A stretch of DNA of 64,000 bases, taken from NCBI GenBank assembly GCA_019914995.1, contig CM034133.1, positions 5,518,001-5,582,000 of the forward strand, read 5' to 3'. This DNA is from Acanthochlamys bracteata (lineage: Eukaryota; Streptophyta; Magnoliopsida; Pandanales; Velloziaceae). Position numbers and translations under genes: made by a program. Numbering within the stretch: position 1 is the stretch's first letter; every line of letters starts with the position of its first letter. Shown in pieces: positions 23,470-35,282 of this stretch. Under the pieces are notes generated by a model. It was not told where the DNA came from and made no database searches. It was given only the letters and a program-made list of their open reading frames with translations.

Positions 23470-23965
23470 GATAGGAGCACAATGTGGCACCTCCCACTTA
23501 CAATGCTTCAAACTCAGTTTTCACCGTTGGATATAAAAAATATCAATTAGAATTTTTGTGACAAAATTTTAGCTCAACCTAATCACAAATCGATCTTCAT
23601 CCTTTTTTTTTATCAAGAAGCAGTATATATATTTTAAAATTTTTTTTTCTGTTATCTTGATCAAGTTAATGAAAGAATAAAAGAAAGTATTTAAGTTAAC
23701 AAAGCAAAATTATATTAATAGAAAAAATAAGTTAAGAATAATGAAAAAATTAATATAAGAGGAGCAAAGAGAATATGTAAAGTTGTCAGTGAAAATACAT
23801 AGAGTATTTCTTTTTTTTTATTTTGATAAAAAAATCAAATGAAGATTGATTCATGTACAATTATGATAAAATTTTGTTAGCATATTTTTCAACTCATAAT
23901 TTTTCATAGTTTTGTATTAGTAAGACTGAACTAGTATTCATCAATACGCGGAAGGAACGATGTGC
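23470..23965. mobile_element. fold-back MITE copy F, expanded centre
   Basis: Starts near GGAGCACAATGTGGCACC with arm TTTCACCGTTGGATATAAAA. The centre carries an extra ~150 bp (AAGTTAACAAAGCAAAATTA onward). The right arm (AAATGAAGATTGATTCATG, AACTCATAATTTTTCATAG) is diverged and ends near GATGTGCTCCTATCTCCATC. Confidence 0.55.
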
Positions 23966-24865
23966 TCCTATCTCCATCTACAAGAGAATAATAAATGTAA
24001 TTCCCTATCTCCCTTATAAAAGAAATAATAAATGTTATTGTAGAATTAACAAAATAAATGTAATTGTCAATCTCCATTAGTGCCATTTAATCTCTTCTTT
24101 CTTCTCAGTCTATGCGATTCGCTCCCCTACATGCGGTTCTTCTTCTCTTCTTTCTTTGGCCTCCTTCTCACCTAACTGTTGCTGTCTCGATAACTTCGTG
24201 GGGCCATTGAAGATCTAGCCTTACCGTCGATCTCCTCTCCCTTCGCTCTCCCTTTCTTTCCACACCTCACCTCCTGCTATCTTCTTCTTCTTCTTGCCCC
24301 ATGCAAGATGGACAATCTCATGGGTCATCAGTTATTTTCGCTGTAGCCTATTACTACTGTGTAGTCCTTCACTATTTATTTTTCCTTTTACGGCAAATTT
24401 GATTTCAACCGGCACCCTAATTGTCTAGAATTCGACAAGCATGTGGGACTCACTTCATAGTTGAGTTGCAATTATTGTTTCGTATGTTTTGTGCTTATTG
24501 TTGAACCATCTATTAATCATTCACTATAATTGTTTCCTTTAATCGGTAATTAGAAGTTTGTGGTCAGTCGATTCAGATCCAATCGTCCCTTTGCCTTGGT
24601 TACCTCCTAAATTGCTAGCCTTGGCATTAGTCAAAGTATTATGACATGTTGAGTGACGATTGAGGATTATATGGATAGGTGTGTATTAAGATTGTTGGAC
24701 TTAATATATTACGAATCTGCAATGAGTGTATTTGTATATATACTAGATTGGAAAAAAGCTTAGGTTGAGTGGTATGGTTAGTGCTTAGCTCATGGATCCG
24801 GATAATTATGAGGGTTACTTGTCTATTCTTCTTCTTAGTATCAAGTATTTTTGCAACATGAGTAA
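23966..24865. other. intergenic with pyrimidine-rich stretch; no gene called
   Basis: 24060-24300 is C/T-rich (CTTCTTCTTCTTCTTGCCCC) like a plant 5' UTR, but no coding exon follows. 24770-24860 resembles the tandem unit at 31811-31920, into which the solo LTR inserted. Confidence 0.4.
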
Positions 24866-26113
24866 TGTTGCGCAAGTATACGTGTCGCACAAATAATACA
24901 ATAATTAAAAAAGTATTTTTCGCACGAGGATTGATTATCTTATTAAATACTAAAAATAACTAATCTTAAAATTATTTGAATGACTGATCTAAAAAGAGTG
25001 AATGCTAAAACTAAAGACAAAACAAAACAAGCTCAAACTAACACTTATAAGATTTTAGTGATTTAAACGTTAGAGCATTTGATTTCACGTAACTACTCCA
25101 ATTCAATTTCTTGTTCATGCTATCCAAGATTATAATCATTATTGACGGTTGAAAAATCCTAAATTTTTTTATATACATTTTAGAATTATACCAAAAGTAC
25201 TTTCATATAATAACTCAATTATCTTTATTGAATTAACATATACGAAAGCTCATTAAGTTTTGTTGCATCATAAATTAATTGCACGAATCATAAGAGTACA
25301 TCTCTGTCTCTCATGCAATTGACGGCATTTATTAAAATGACTAATCCATACATCACATCTTTGTCTTAATATGAATCTCAAATTGATTGAATATTACTTG
25401 AAAACTTAAAGCATTAACCACGACAATGAATACCCAATAAGCAATTATAAAATTTCGAATATGATAGAATTAAGAGTTAAATCATCATAGTGATGCTACA
25501 TCATAGCCCCAACAAAGAGTAATTTAGTTTATAATTTTCAAATCTAATAAAATATATAGAAATATGAGAGACAAAATAAAAGAAGTATGAACAAATAGTA
25601 TTATCAAGCGAACTGCTCTCTCTCTCTTTTTGCTCCTTGCTCCTCTATGTCATTCTCCCTCTTCTAGCAGCATGTACTGAAGAAATAAAGCCTAGATGTG
25701 CAGCTTTGGGTTCTGTTTGACCTCCGAAAAATTTGAAAAAATATTGCCATTCAAGACATGTTTTATCTTTCTAACCATATATTGCACATGTCATTTAAAA
25801 GTTGTGTGGGCCTTTAACTTCACTTTTCCAGCAACTGCACAAATGAATCAGTTCTACATTGGATGTCAAATTTATTTGTAAATATGTATCAATTAGCTGG
25901 TTAGAAAAATCTGAAAAAATTAGTGAACCAACTTCAATGTTTTGGATTTCAACCTAATTGGCATTCGGAAAAACTCCACCGAAAAGTCAAGCTTTCATAA
26001 AAACGCTCATCCTGTGTAGAATTATTAAAAATAAAATAATAAATAATTGAGGTTCTTTTTATTCAATTTTTTTATATAAAATCAAGCGAATATGCTGTAA
26101 CAGTGCATGAGAT

Positions 26114-26590
26114 TGATGTGCAGGAGCCGGTGAATGTGAGGGAAGCCACAGTCGAGCGGCCAAGGAGGGAGACCAGCTACAGGACTTGCCCAGGGTGCAG
26201 TTCCTCACAGCTAGTGTCACCTAGGTGTAGATGAATTACACCTGGGTGCATCTGGAATACACCAGGTGCAAATAATGGCACTTGGGTGCCTCTTACTAGA
26301 CACCAGGCAATTGGTGTCCAAAGTCTTTGAGTTCTTTAGGAACTCCAATTATTAAATAAAGGTACTTAGTGTGTTAGAGTCCTTGAGGAACTCTATAATA
26401 AATGGATTGTTAGTAGAAATTCTATTGTAATTGGGAGTCCTAATAGTAGGAGGACTCTCGTAGTATGAATAAGCATTTTAGCCCTCACTTAAGGGGGGAG
26501 TTTTTGGATTCAATAAAATTAGTTTCAGTATTCTTAGTTAATTCTAGTGTTATTCCAACAATTCCACTATTGTGGCTTGATCGCGTATCA
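26114..26590 (+). repeat. 5' LTR of gypsy element 1
   Basis: Starts TGATGTGCAGGAGCCGG and ends GCGTATCA, aligning with 31171-31644 with few differences. A poly(A)-signal-like AATAAA lies near 26512 and short GTGTTAGAGTCCTTGAGGAA segments are shared by both LTRs. Confidence 0.92.
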
Positions 26591-26593
26591 ATT

Positions 26594-26605
26594 TAATATC
26601 AGAGC
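26594..26605 (+). other. primer binding site remnant of gypsy element 1
   Basis: TAATATCAGAGC three bases after the 5' LTR is the mutated form of the initiator tRNA-Met primer site TGGTATCAGAGC. Confidence 0.75.
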
Positions 26606-26611
26606 TAGGCC

Positions 26612-28059
26612 ATGGAGAAGCGACGTTCCCACACCCCGAATTCACCTAAGACACCGGAATCAACCATCACCATTGGAGATGCCCTACGTCACTCTCCTGA
26701 ACCGCCTACCACCAACCCAATGACAAACAACGGAGAGAACATCTGTTGGAAGAGATGCGACGCATGTCCGCCAACCCCGAGAAGCTATCCCTAGCGTTCT
26801 TTGCATCACAAGCAAGCAAAAAGGCCGACCCCAAACTGCAAACTGATTCCGTCAACCAAAACAGCAACCAAGAAGGGAATACGGCTGACAACTTCAATTC
26901 CTATAAACATAACCAACCTTGGAAGCCTCGACTAGTAAGTCATTGAACCCACAATCACAACACCTTAACCACACTCGACATGACCAGCTAGAAGTAGAAA
27001 ACAACCCACAACAAGTCTCACTTAAGCAGCAAAAGTTCTATTGGCAGCAAACACCACAGCACCAACAAGAATTCCACTAGCAACCAACGCCAGCTGCTCC
27101 TTCCACAACCAAAAGACCTACTATCCTCCAAGCGAACAACCCCACAGATGCATATTGGCATCAATCACCAGCTACCTAACCTCACACCGAGCCCTCAAAG
27201 AACTTCCAATAGAACCATCATCATCCTAACCAACAACCAGCACACCCACAGGAGAATTATGCACAACCACACAAGGAGCGCCATAAATTTCCCTACTTTG
27301 ATGGGACAGGGCCTAACAAGTAGATCTACTTGGCGGAAAAGTATTTTAGATTTTACAACACCGCTCCTTAGGAACGAGTGAACATCGCTGTAATGTATTT
27401 TCAGGATGAGGCAAATCGGTGGTACCAAAGTTATGAGCGGGACAAACCGCAACACTTGTGAGATGAGTTTCGAAGGGCTCTGCTGGACAGAGTCGGCCCA
27501 ACAGTATTTGGAAATCCCAGTTTTATGTTGCAATAGTTACATCAAACAGGTTCCCTTAGAGAGTACCAAGTGGCATTTGAGGACCTTAGAATCTAGTTGC
27601 CCTTCACTACCGAGCAAGATTTGATTGGAAGATTCTGTGGAGAACTCTCTAAGAAGTTAGCTATGAATGTTATAGCAGCAAGGCCCAAGGATTTACAGAT
27701 GGCATATATGCTAGTTAAAATGTTTGAGCATAAAGTTCAGTAGAGTCAAGAAGCCACCGTACTGGTAGATATACACAAAATCGACAGCACCTCACAATCT
27801 CAACCAATTTAGAAATATGAACCTACTTGCTGCAAGCAATATTATGGGACAGTCACAGGGCTCTAGGCCTAAGACGTCCAGCCTCACTGTTGCAGAAATT
27901 AACTGTCGCCGAGCTAAAGGATTGTATTTTTATTGTGAGAGATACGTACCTGGTCATAAGTGTGCTACTCAATTATATGCCATTTCTGTTTCTGAGATGG
28001 ATGAATCAGAAGAAGAAGGGGTTGAGGAAGAAGTGCCCATTGAAGATGCTACTTTATGA
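26612..28059 (+). pseudogene. gypsy element 1 gag with degenerate zinc knuckle
   Basis: It opens MEKRRSHTPNSPKTPESTIT just after the primer site. The capsid region is broken into several frames (for example near 26795, 27050, 27380 and 27630). The C-terminal piece (27817-28059) contains KGLYFYCERYVPGHKC, a CCHC knuckle whose first Cys is Tyr. Gag would package element RNA. The related minus-strand element starts gag with a similar GTRRSATPDDPKTPEATIT. Confidence 0.8.
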
Positions 28060-28068
28060 CTCAGCGCC

Positions 28069-28503
28069 ATGCACGTGTTAGTTGGACCTCAAACTATATG
28101 CATAGTAGGAAAAATAAAAAGACAAGAGGTTTTTATATTCACTGATTCAGGGAGCACTCATAATTTCATCTCAAATCAATTAACTAACCACCTTCGACTA
28201 GTTTCTACAGCGGTGAGGCCACTCAAGATAGAATTGGCCGACGGAAGGCCACACTCAATCGAAGTAGTGCATAAAAACATACCCCTTATGATACAAGGGA
28301 TGAAGCTTACCCATCCATTGGGAGGCATGGATTCAGTACTTGGAATTCAGTGCCTAGAGAAACTAGGAGATGTTATTACTAATTGGAGCAACTTTGATAT
28401 GAGGTTCACACTGGATGGGCAAGAGTTCATGCTCCAGGCATCCAAGAAGGACGAGTGTCCCAACTTACGAGCCTCTGCTCAAAGACATCCTTATGCTCCT
28501 TGA
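28069..28503 (+). pseudogene. gypsy element 1 aspartic protease
   Basis: 144 codons are open in this frame. The active-site segment is IFTDSGSTHNFIS (Asp-Ser-Gly) near residue 25, followed by KIELADGRPHSIEVVHKNIP and LGIQCLEKLGDVITNWSNF, the usual end of plant gypsy proteases. It would cleave the polyprotein. This is the least damaged domain of the element, but it is cut off from RT by a stop at 28501. Confidence 0.8.
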
Positions 28504-28593
28504 GGCTTGTGGCAGTGGAGGCTCAAAAGGAGGCAACAGCAAGTCAGCAGCACCATTACCACCACACTTAGAACGACTGATTGAACAGAATGC

Positions 28594-29863
28594 ATGTTTA
28601 GACCAATCTTAGGGATGCCACCAAGACGTTTGCATGATCACGGGATCCCTATACTATCTGGAGCAGCACCTGCAAACATAAAACCGTATCCGCACCCTTA
28701 TGCCCAAAAGGCTGAAATTGAACGTACGGTGACAGTGATGCTCTCTCAAGGTATTATTCGTCCAAGTAGTTCGGCTTTTTCCTCACCTGTTTTGCTAGTT
28801 AAAAAGAAGGATGGAACGTGGCGATTTGCGTGGACTATCGGACCCTAAATGAGATCACTGTGAAGGATAAATTTCCAAAACCAGTGATCCAAGTCCGGAT
28901 ACCATTAAATCCACGTTCGAGAAGAAGATGTCCACAAGACTGCCTTTCGAACCTATGACAGGCACTATGAATTTTTAGTTATGCCTTCCGGCCTAACTGA
29001 CGCACCCGGCACCTTCCAATCACTCATGAACGAGATTTTTCGTTCCTTCCTTTTGAAAATTTGTATTAGTTCTTTTGATGATATCCTCATCTACAGCAAG
29101 ACTTGGAAGGAACACCTAGAGCATCTAGAGAAGGTCTTCTCGGTCCTAAGGAAGGAGTCCCTATACGCTAATCTTTCTAAGTGCAGGTTTGGTTGCAAAC
29201 AGTTGGAATATCTTGGCCACCTTATGTTTGAGCATGGCATTGTTGCTGATTCAGAGAAGATAAGAGTAATGGTGGATTGGCCAACACCCACTAAAGTCAC
29301 CGAGCTAAGGGGCTTCCTAGGGCTAATAGGGTATTATAGGCGATTTGTTAAGAACTATGGTATCATTGCTGCACCCTTGACTACTATGTTGAAGAAGGAA
29401 GCTTTCTGTTGAAACGCAGAGGCGTCCGAAGCATTCCAAACCTTGAAAAGAGCCATGACCACCACAACAGTCATTGCTTCACCAGACTTTCAAGCTACTT
29501 TCACCGTAGAGACGGATGCCTCAAATAAAGGTCTAGGGGCTGTACTCACACAACACAACAGGCCCATTGCATTTTTCAGCAAGGCATTGTCCTCCACAAC
29601 TCGAGCCAAGTCAACGTACGAAAAGAAACTTATGGTGCTGGTGCTGGCAATGCAGAAGTGGCGACCATACCTACTTAGACAGTGATTCACAATCAAGACA
29701 AATTACTTAAGTTTGAAGTATTTTTTGGAACAAAGGTTGTCTGCACCAAACCAACACAAGTAGTTGATCAAGTTGCTCGGGTATGATTATCAAATCATTT
29801 ATCGTTCGGGAGCTCAAAACATTGTGGCTGATGCATTGTCCCGCCAACTCGCTGCCAATCTAG
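28594..29863 (+). pseudogene. gypsy element 1 RT and RNase H, catalytic core partly deleted
   Basis: RT fingers (GIIRPSSSAFSSPVLLVKKK), then a frameshift. At about 28885-28890 roughly 50-60 bp are missing between the KFPKPVI-like and SGYHQI-like segments, removing the first catalytic Asp region. The palm resumes (VMPSGLTDAPGTFQSLMNEI, with SFDDILIYS as catalytic box). RNase H follows (FTVETDASNKGLGAVLTQHN, NIVADALSRQ). Stops at 29410 and 29683. Dead enzyme. Confidence 0.85.
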
Positions 29864-29965
29864 CTGCATTCACCAGACTGCAGCACTCTTTTTGGGACGA
29901 TTTGGCACTGCACAGCAAGAAGATGCATCGCTAGCAGAGCCGCTACGAGCTGCTACAGTTCGGAC

Positions 29966-31085
29966 GTGAGATTAACGAATGGAATCCTTCTCAACAAGGA
30001 CAAAATTTGGGTACCGAATAAAGCGTCCGTGCGCTCTCAGCTGCTTTATGAGGCACACAACTCAGCGGAAGGAGGTCATGGGGGACAGTTTCGCACCTAT
30101 AAGCGTCTTGCTCGACAATTTTATTGGCCAGGTATGACAAAAGATATCCAAAATTATAGTACAGTGTGTGCGGCATGTACCAGCGCCAAAACCGAAAGCT
30201 TGAAGCCAACAGAACTCCTGCAACCTCTGCCCATTCCTACAAAAATCTGGACTGATATTTCGTTGGACTTTATCGAAGGATTGTCTATGTCAGGACATAA
30301 GAACGTCATCTTTGTAGTTGTTGATCGCCTCTCCAAGTACGCACATTTTGTGGTGCTTAAGCATCCATACACAGTAGTTGAAGTAGCAAGCACATTTGCT
30401 AAAGAAATTATACAGTTGCATAGCTACCTAGAATCTATAGTATCAGATCGGGATCCGATTTTCATAAGTTCATTTTGGAAGGAGCTACATCGACTGCAAG
30501 GAACATCCTTGCACACCAGTACGGTTTATCACCCACAGACTGATGGTCAAACTGAAATGGTTAACCACTATTTGGAGACGTATCTTCGCTGTTTTGTTGG
30601 TGACAACCCTCGCAAATGGCTTAACTGGTTTATTGGGCGGCATGCTCTTACAACACCAGCACACATTCTTCCACTTAAACGACACCATTCGAGGCTGTTT
30701 ATGGTAGATCACCTTCTCCTCTTATTTCATTTCCAACAGGGCCAACCCGCACAGATGAACTGAGCCTCAAGTTACGGGAAAGGGATGTCATTCTCCAGGA
30801 GCTACGCCATCATTTGAGTTAAGCACAAAATCAGATGAAGCAAGCTGTTGATAACCACCGGCGTGAGAAGCATTACCAGCCAGGCGTTCAAGTACTTCTC
30901 AAATTGCAGCCGCACCGCCACCCTCAGTGGCAGAACGAAAATTCCATAAACTTCATTATCGATACTATGGACTGTACTCAGTAGTTGAGGCTATTGGACC
31001 CGTAGCTTATCGTCTAGACTTACCCTCTATTTTTCAAATTCATCCTGTATTTCATGTATCTCAACTGAAGGATGCTCGTCTCTAA
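29966..31085 (+). pseudogene. gypsy element 1 integrase and C-terminal region
   Basis: 265 open codons. The zinc-binding HHCC region includes GGHGGQFRTYKRLARQFYWP and VCAACTSAK. DDE core: WTDISLDFIEGL (first Asp), IVSDRDPIFISSFWKELH (second Asp), DGQTEMVNHYLETYLRCF (Glu). The catalytic triad is intact, though the frame fails at 30764. The tail toward 31085 is frame-broken and ends with an HVSQLKDARL-type motif. Confidence 0.85.
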
Positions 31086-31170
31086 CCAAAGGAGTGATTG
31101 GCAGGATTGCTGTTGAGGCAACTTTACCTTCCGTCGGCTTCTATGACGAAGTCGAATTTCAAGGGAAAGA

Positions 31171-31644
31171 GAGCCGGCGAATGTGAGGGAAGCCACAGTC
31201 GAGCGGCCAAGGAGGGAGACCAGCTGCAGGACTTGCCCAAGGCGCAGGTCCTAACAACTGGTGTCACCTGGGTGCAGATGAATTGCACCTGGACACATCT
31301 GGAATACACCAGGTGCAAATAATGGCACTTGGGTGCCTCTTACTGGACACCAAGTAGCTGGTGTCCAAAGTCTTTGAGTTCTTTAGGAACTCCAATTATT
31401 AAATAAAGGTATTTAGTTCTGTGTGTTAGAGTCCTTGAGGAACTCTAATAATAAATGGATTGTTAGTAGGAATTCTATTGTAATTGGGAGTTCTAATAGT
31501 AAGAGGACTCTACGTAGTATTAATAAGCATTGTAGCCCTCACTTGAGGGGGGAGTTTTTGGATTCAATAAAATTAGTTTTAGTATTCTTAGTTAATTCTA
31601 GTGTTATTCCAACAATTCCACTTTTGAGACTTGATCGCGTATTA
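31171..31644 (+). repeat. 3' LTR of gypsy element 1
   Basis: Homologous to 26114-26590. The first ~10 bp (TGATGTGCAG) are replaced by a purine run (AAGGGAAAGA), so the exact start is uncertain; the end CA has become TA. GAGAT follows at 31645-31649. Confidence 0.88.
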
Positions 31645-31679
31645 GAGATTATGTATATAATTAAGAACATTAAGTAACA

Positions 31680-32060
31680 TCTGTGTTGGAAACTTCAAAA
31701 CACCTTCCCATTGTCAGTGCATAATATGATTTGCAATTTCATGGTACATATTAACTATATGACGCATACTTGCATAAGAACGATACATATGTATTCGAAT
31801 TAGAAACAGTGCTTAGGCTGAGTGGTGTGATTGGAGTTAGCTTATGATTTTGGTGATTGTGTGGATTGTGGGTGAGGGTTGGTCGTAATGTTCTCCTTTT
31901 CAGCTTTATCGGTAGTATAGCGATAATGTGTGTTGGAAACTCTAGCATAGATTGTCTTTGTCAATGCATAATGTAATTTACTCATTGATGCTACATAATA
32001 TTTTTGTATACATGCATGCATAAAAATGATAATAGTTAATTGCAAAGGCATGCTAGTAGA
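31680..32060. repeat. ~247-bp tandem repeat units
   Basis: TGTGTTGGAAACT recurs at about 31682 and 31929. Shared downstream words are CAGTGCATAAT / CAATGCATAAT and GCATAAGAACGATA / GCATAAAAATGATA. A partial unit lies at 24770-24860. The solo LTR inserted into this array. Confidence 0.6.
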
Positions 32061-32766
32061 TGTGTAGGTTACTGCACGTGTTTACATTATTACTTTTGCA
32101 CATTATGACATGCTGCACTTATGAGAACTCTTCTATACAATGCATGATGTAAAAATAGATGTGACATTAGAAGTAATTTCCTCAATTGATGTACATTTGT
32201 TTTATATGCATGTACTGGTAATGACTTGTGAAGAGTGGATGCATTCACCCTAATATATTTCACTTGTATAGATACTTGCGTTGCATGGAGGCATGCGAGG
32301 TGAGTCATAGAATGAATTTAGAAGCATTGAGTGTGAGGCAAAGCCCACTATGGCCATAAAATTGGCCCATGCATGTGGGCGATACCACTGCCCATCCTAA
32401 ACGATCACCTGAGATATATGTTGGAGATTTGATCTCATTTTGCTAGGCTATTTTAACTCCTTGATGTTATATTATATATAGATTATGAATATGGAAAACA
32501 TAAAGATACATGCTTGGCATGTACAAGTGCATAAATTATATTTGAAATTTATTATTTAACCTTCTTCTGCTGATAAGTGTTTTCTTCATCTTATATTGAT
32601 CATCTTCGTACCTAATGTACATAGATTAAGAACTTATATAATATAATTGCATTATATAAGAATTGAAAGTGTTGTTGTGCATGTCATTCATATTGTATCT
32701 TTTCTGTTACGGAATTTGTCGGGGTGGAACGATTTAAGACTTAGTAGGATTGGAGTTTCACTCTAG
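32061..32766. other. intergenic, no gene recognised
   Basis: AT-rich with scattered ATGCATG words. 32310-32420 is slightly more GC-rich (GGCCCATGCATGTGGGCGAT), but no exon can be supported. Confidence 0.4.
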
Positions 32767-33105
32767 CACTACAAAAAAAAATATTATTAGTGACCAAAAC
32801 TAGATATTACTGAAATCAAATAGCGACAAATACAGTATTGTCGCTATAAATTACGTAACAGTGACTAGTTAACCATAATGGTTGCTATTACGTCAATTAA
32901 TAGCGATTTTCTTTTAACGAAAAGTAGGATGCTATTGCGAAAAAATAGTGACCAAAAAACATGACTTGGTTGCTATTACTTAAATGTAATAGCGATCAGA
33001 AGCATCAGCTGGTCCCTATTATTTTTAAGTAATAGCGACCAACTCTTTCTTTGTCGCTATTGCTTTAGTAATAGGGACCAAACTAGAATTTGATGTCTAT
33101 TACTT
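32767..33105. repeat. left subterminal repeat array of the CACTA element
   Basis: Repeated forms of TAATAGCGACCA in both orientations (AATAGCGATCAG, GTCGCTATTGC, TAATAGGGACCA). In CACTA elements such motifs bind the TnpA-type protein. Confidence 0.85.
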
Positions 33106-33780
33106 TAAAAAATAAAAATTTCAAATTAATTAATAAAATTCATTCAATAAAATTTAAACTATTTGATATGCTTATATTTTAAATATATCATATTAGTAAA
33201 GTTTTAAATTATTTGAAAAATATTTGATGGTCCATCACAACAAATGATTGATGAACGTATACGATTTAACATTTTTTAGAATTAAATTATAGCACCAAAT
33301 TATATACAAATGTGATGAAAAATTTTGTGAACACTAATATTGTAGTATAGAACATATTCAACTGTTTAGATCTCTATTCTATTCTTATAATTGTGTAAAT
33401 TGAGTGAACGAATTAGCAATAATATATATATTTAATTAACACACATAATACTTATATTCTTGTTGTATACTAATTACACAAACTATGTAATTTTAAATTT
33501 GAAATCAAGTATTTACATCGTTAAGAAATATTTTATATGACAATATTACTATTTAGACAATATTTTATCATATTCGGATATATTTAGTGCTACGATTTAA
33601 TCATATAAATTATTAAATCGTATATGTCTATAATAATTTATTATGATGAAAGACAAAATATTATTGAAATGATATAAAACTATGCTAATATAATATACAA
33701 AAAATATAAGTCATATTTAATTATTTATATTTCATTAAATAAAATTTTATTAATAAACTTAGTTTTCTATTTTCTTGTTA
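33106..33780. other. AT-rich CACTA spacer, no gene
   Basis: Non-coding AT-rich stretch. Its portion at about 33210-33420 is homologous to 58600-58800, which defines a shared element family. Confidence 0.6.
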
Positions 33781-33869
33781 ATAGGGACCAATTTCAGATT
33801 TAGTCCCTCGTTTAACAGCAAAAACGACCTTATGCTGCTTGACGTCGCAGGTCGCTATCTTGCCTTGAT

Positions 33870-34186
33870 AGTCTAAAATTTCCCCTTCACCCCCAACACA
33901 ACAGAACCCGATCCCCCTCCGAGCGGGCAGCCGCCTTCGTTCGCCGCCGCCGCACCGTGACATCTGTATTGCCTTCCGCCGCCGGTGAAGTTCGCCGCCG
34001 CCTGGCTGCACGTCGAAGATCGCCGCCTCCCCTCACACCGAGGTTCGCCGCCGCCTGCGCGCAGACGTTCTTCACCTGTCCGATTCGCCGCTGCCTGCCT
34101 GCTTCGCCTCCGCCTGACCGGCGAATTTCCCCACCGCCTGCCTGTTTCGCCGCCGCCTGCCTCTATTTCACTTGTCGATTCCACAG
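33870..34186 (+). pseudogene. GC-rich exon-like segment inside the CACTA element
   Basis: Strikingly GC-rich island (CGCCGCCGCCGCACCG, repeated CGCCGCCTGCC words) within AT-rich DNA, ending at a good splice donor (CCACAG|GTAGAG). It resembles the 5' UTR or first exon of a captured host gene. Several frames are open on both strands because of the repeat composition, so I assign no protein. It could combine with the AGPase exons into a chimeric transcript. Confidence 0.45.
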
Positions 34187-35030
34187 GTAGAGATTTGTTG
34201 TTCTGTAGTGGACCTATGATGTTTAGATCACAAATTTGTCATTCTGTAGAGGGAGATCACGAATTTCGTGTATAAAGTGCGATATTGGCTTAATTACTAA
34301 TCATTTGTTAGATCTGAAAATATGATCATTTGCTAAGCTTATTCTCTGTTTTGGTAAATGAGATTGCGGTTCTAATGTTTTCTGTCGATTCTTCCAAGTT
34401 GGACAGAATGACTTAGCAAAAATTTCTTGATTGAGAATGATAAACCATTCCGAATGATAAACCACAACCGGTTGATTGTATCGTTAATATGCGTTGTTCC
34501 AAGAATTGAATTCTTTATATCATTCATTGTTTTTCAAGAAATTTTGATTGTGGTAATGTGTTATACTTGTTCAAGTTGAAATGTTAGGAAGAAGATTCAA
34601 ATTCTGTATCAGGATTATAAATATTCTCTGTTTGCTTTCGGCTTCAAAAATTTTTGAATGCTGGGTCGCATTGTCTTGTAAGAATGTTGCTTGTTTCAGA
34701 ATCAGTTTACTGTTTTTTTGTATTGTTTTGCCTCTATCTGTGTTCTTATCGTGTCTTGTTGCGATAAATGTTTCTTTTGTATAGAGAAAAGTTGTACTTT
34801 TGGCTTTGTGTAGTATTTATTTATTGCCTTTACATGTTTTGCATTTCTGAAAGAAATTCTTCCTTTTTCCTAGTTGGTAATTTTTTCTTAATATATTGCT
34901 AATCTGATTGTTTAGTCATTGCCCTAAGAATACAGTTTGTCACCATATCGATTTGTTAGGTTCTTCTAATATGAATAAAACCATTTGCCTTTCCTTGTTT
35001 TCACATATGAATTGTGAGTATGTTCTTCAG

Positions 35031-35143
35031 GTATCAAAGATAGAAAAGCCAGCAGCAGACCCGAAAACAGTAGCTTCAATCATACTGGGACGGGGTGCTG
35101 GAACCAGATTATTCCTTCTGACAAAAGAAGAGCCAAACCAGCT
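35031..35143 (+). pseudogene. captured exon 1 of AGPase large subunit
   Basis: Acceptor TTCTTCAG precedes the exon. Translation reads KPAADPKTVASIILGRGAGT then RLFLLTK, the N-terminal nucleotide-binding loop of plant ADP-glucose pyrophosphorylase, whose usual GGGAGTR signature has G to R here. The final codons are frameshifted by one base; donor AGCT|GTAAGA is intact. The functional enzyme makes ADP-glucose for starch in plastids. This copy is a fragment without a full catalytic domain. Confidence 0.85.
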
Positions 35144-35282
35144 GTAAGAAAATGCTTAAAGTTTTACCTAGTTGATATCTCAATTGGTTTGATTCATTAC
35201 TACGAATTATCTTTCACGAAGGTGAACTTCTGTTATCTAATATGTTGATAATTGTACTGTTTATTAACCGTTTGTCTTTTAG

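Larger units (their letters stand above)
26114..31644 (+). mobile_element. Ty3-gypsy element, chromovirus-like, nested in the solo LTR
   Basis: LTRs at 26114-26590 and 31171-31644, target duplication GAGAT at 26109-26113 and 31645-31649, primer-site-like TATCAGAGC just after the 5' LTR, and domain order gag, protease, RT, RNase H, integrase. Numerous stops, frameshifts and an RT core deletion make it defective. The end HPVFHVSQLKDARL-type segment near 31043-31084 is typical of plant chromoviruses; a chromodomain is not discernible. Confidence 0.92.
24866..31672 (-). mobile_element. solo LTR of the Athila-like family, interrupted by a gypsy element
   Basis: 24866-26113 plus 31650-31672 together form one LTR homologous to 13444-14862 and 18742-20110 (starts TGTTGCGCAAGTATACG, ends AACATTA). 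It is flanked by AGTAA on both sides (24861-24865 and 31673-31677). No internal region or partner LTR adjoins, so it is a solo LTR left by LTR-LTR recombination, later split by the insertion at 26114-31644. Confidence 0.85.

Noticed and set aside
28981..30763. Minus-strand ORFs opposite gypsy element 1 pol
   Set aside because: They are shadows of the plus-strand RT, RNase H and integrase frames.
33873..34275. Several overlapping Arg/Pro/Ala-rich ORFs on both strands
   Set aside because: They come from the repetitive GC-rich CGCCGCC composition; all frames lack stops, so openness is not evidence of coding.
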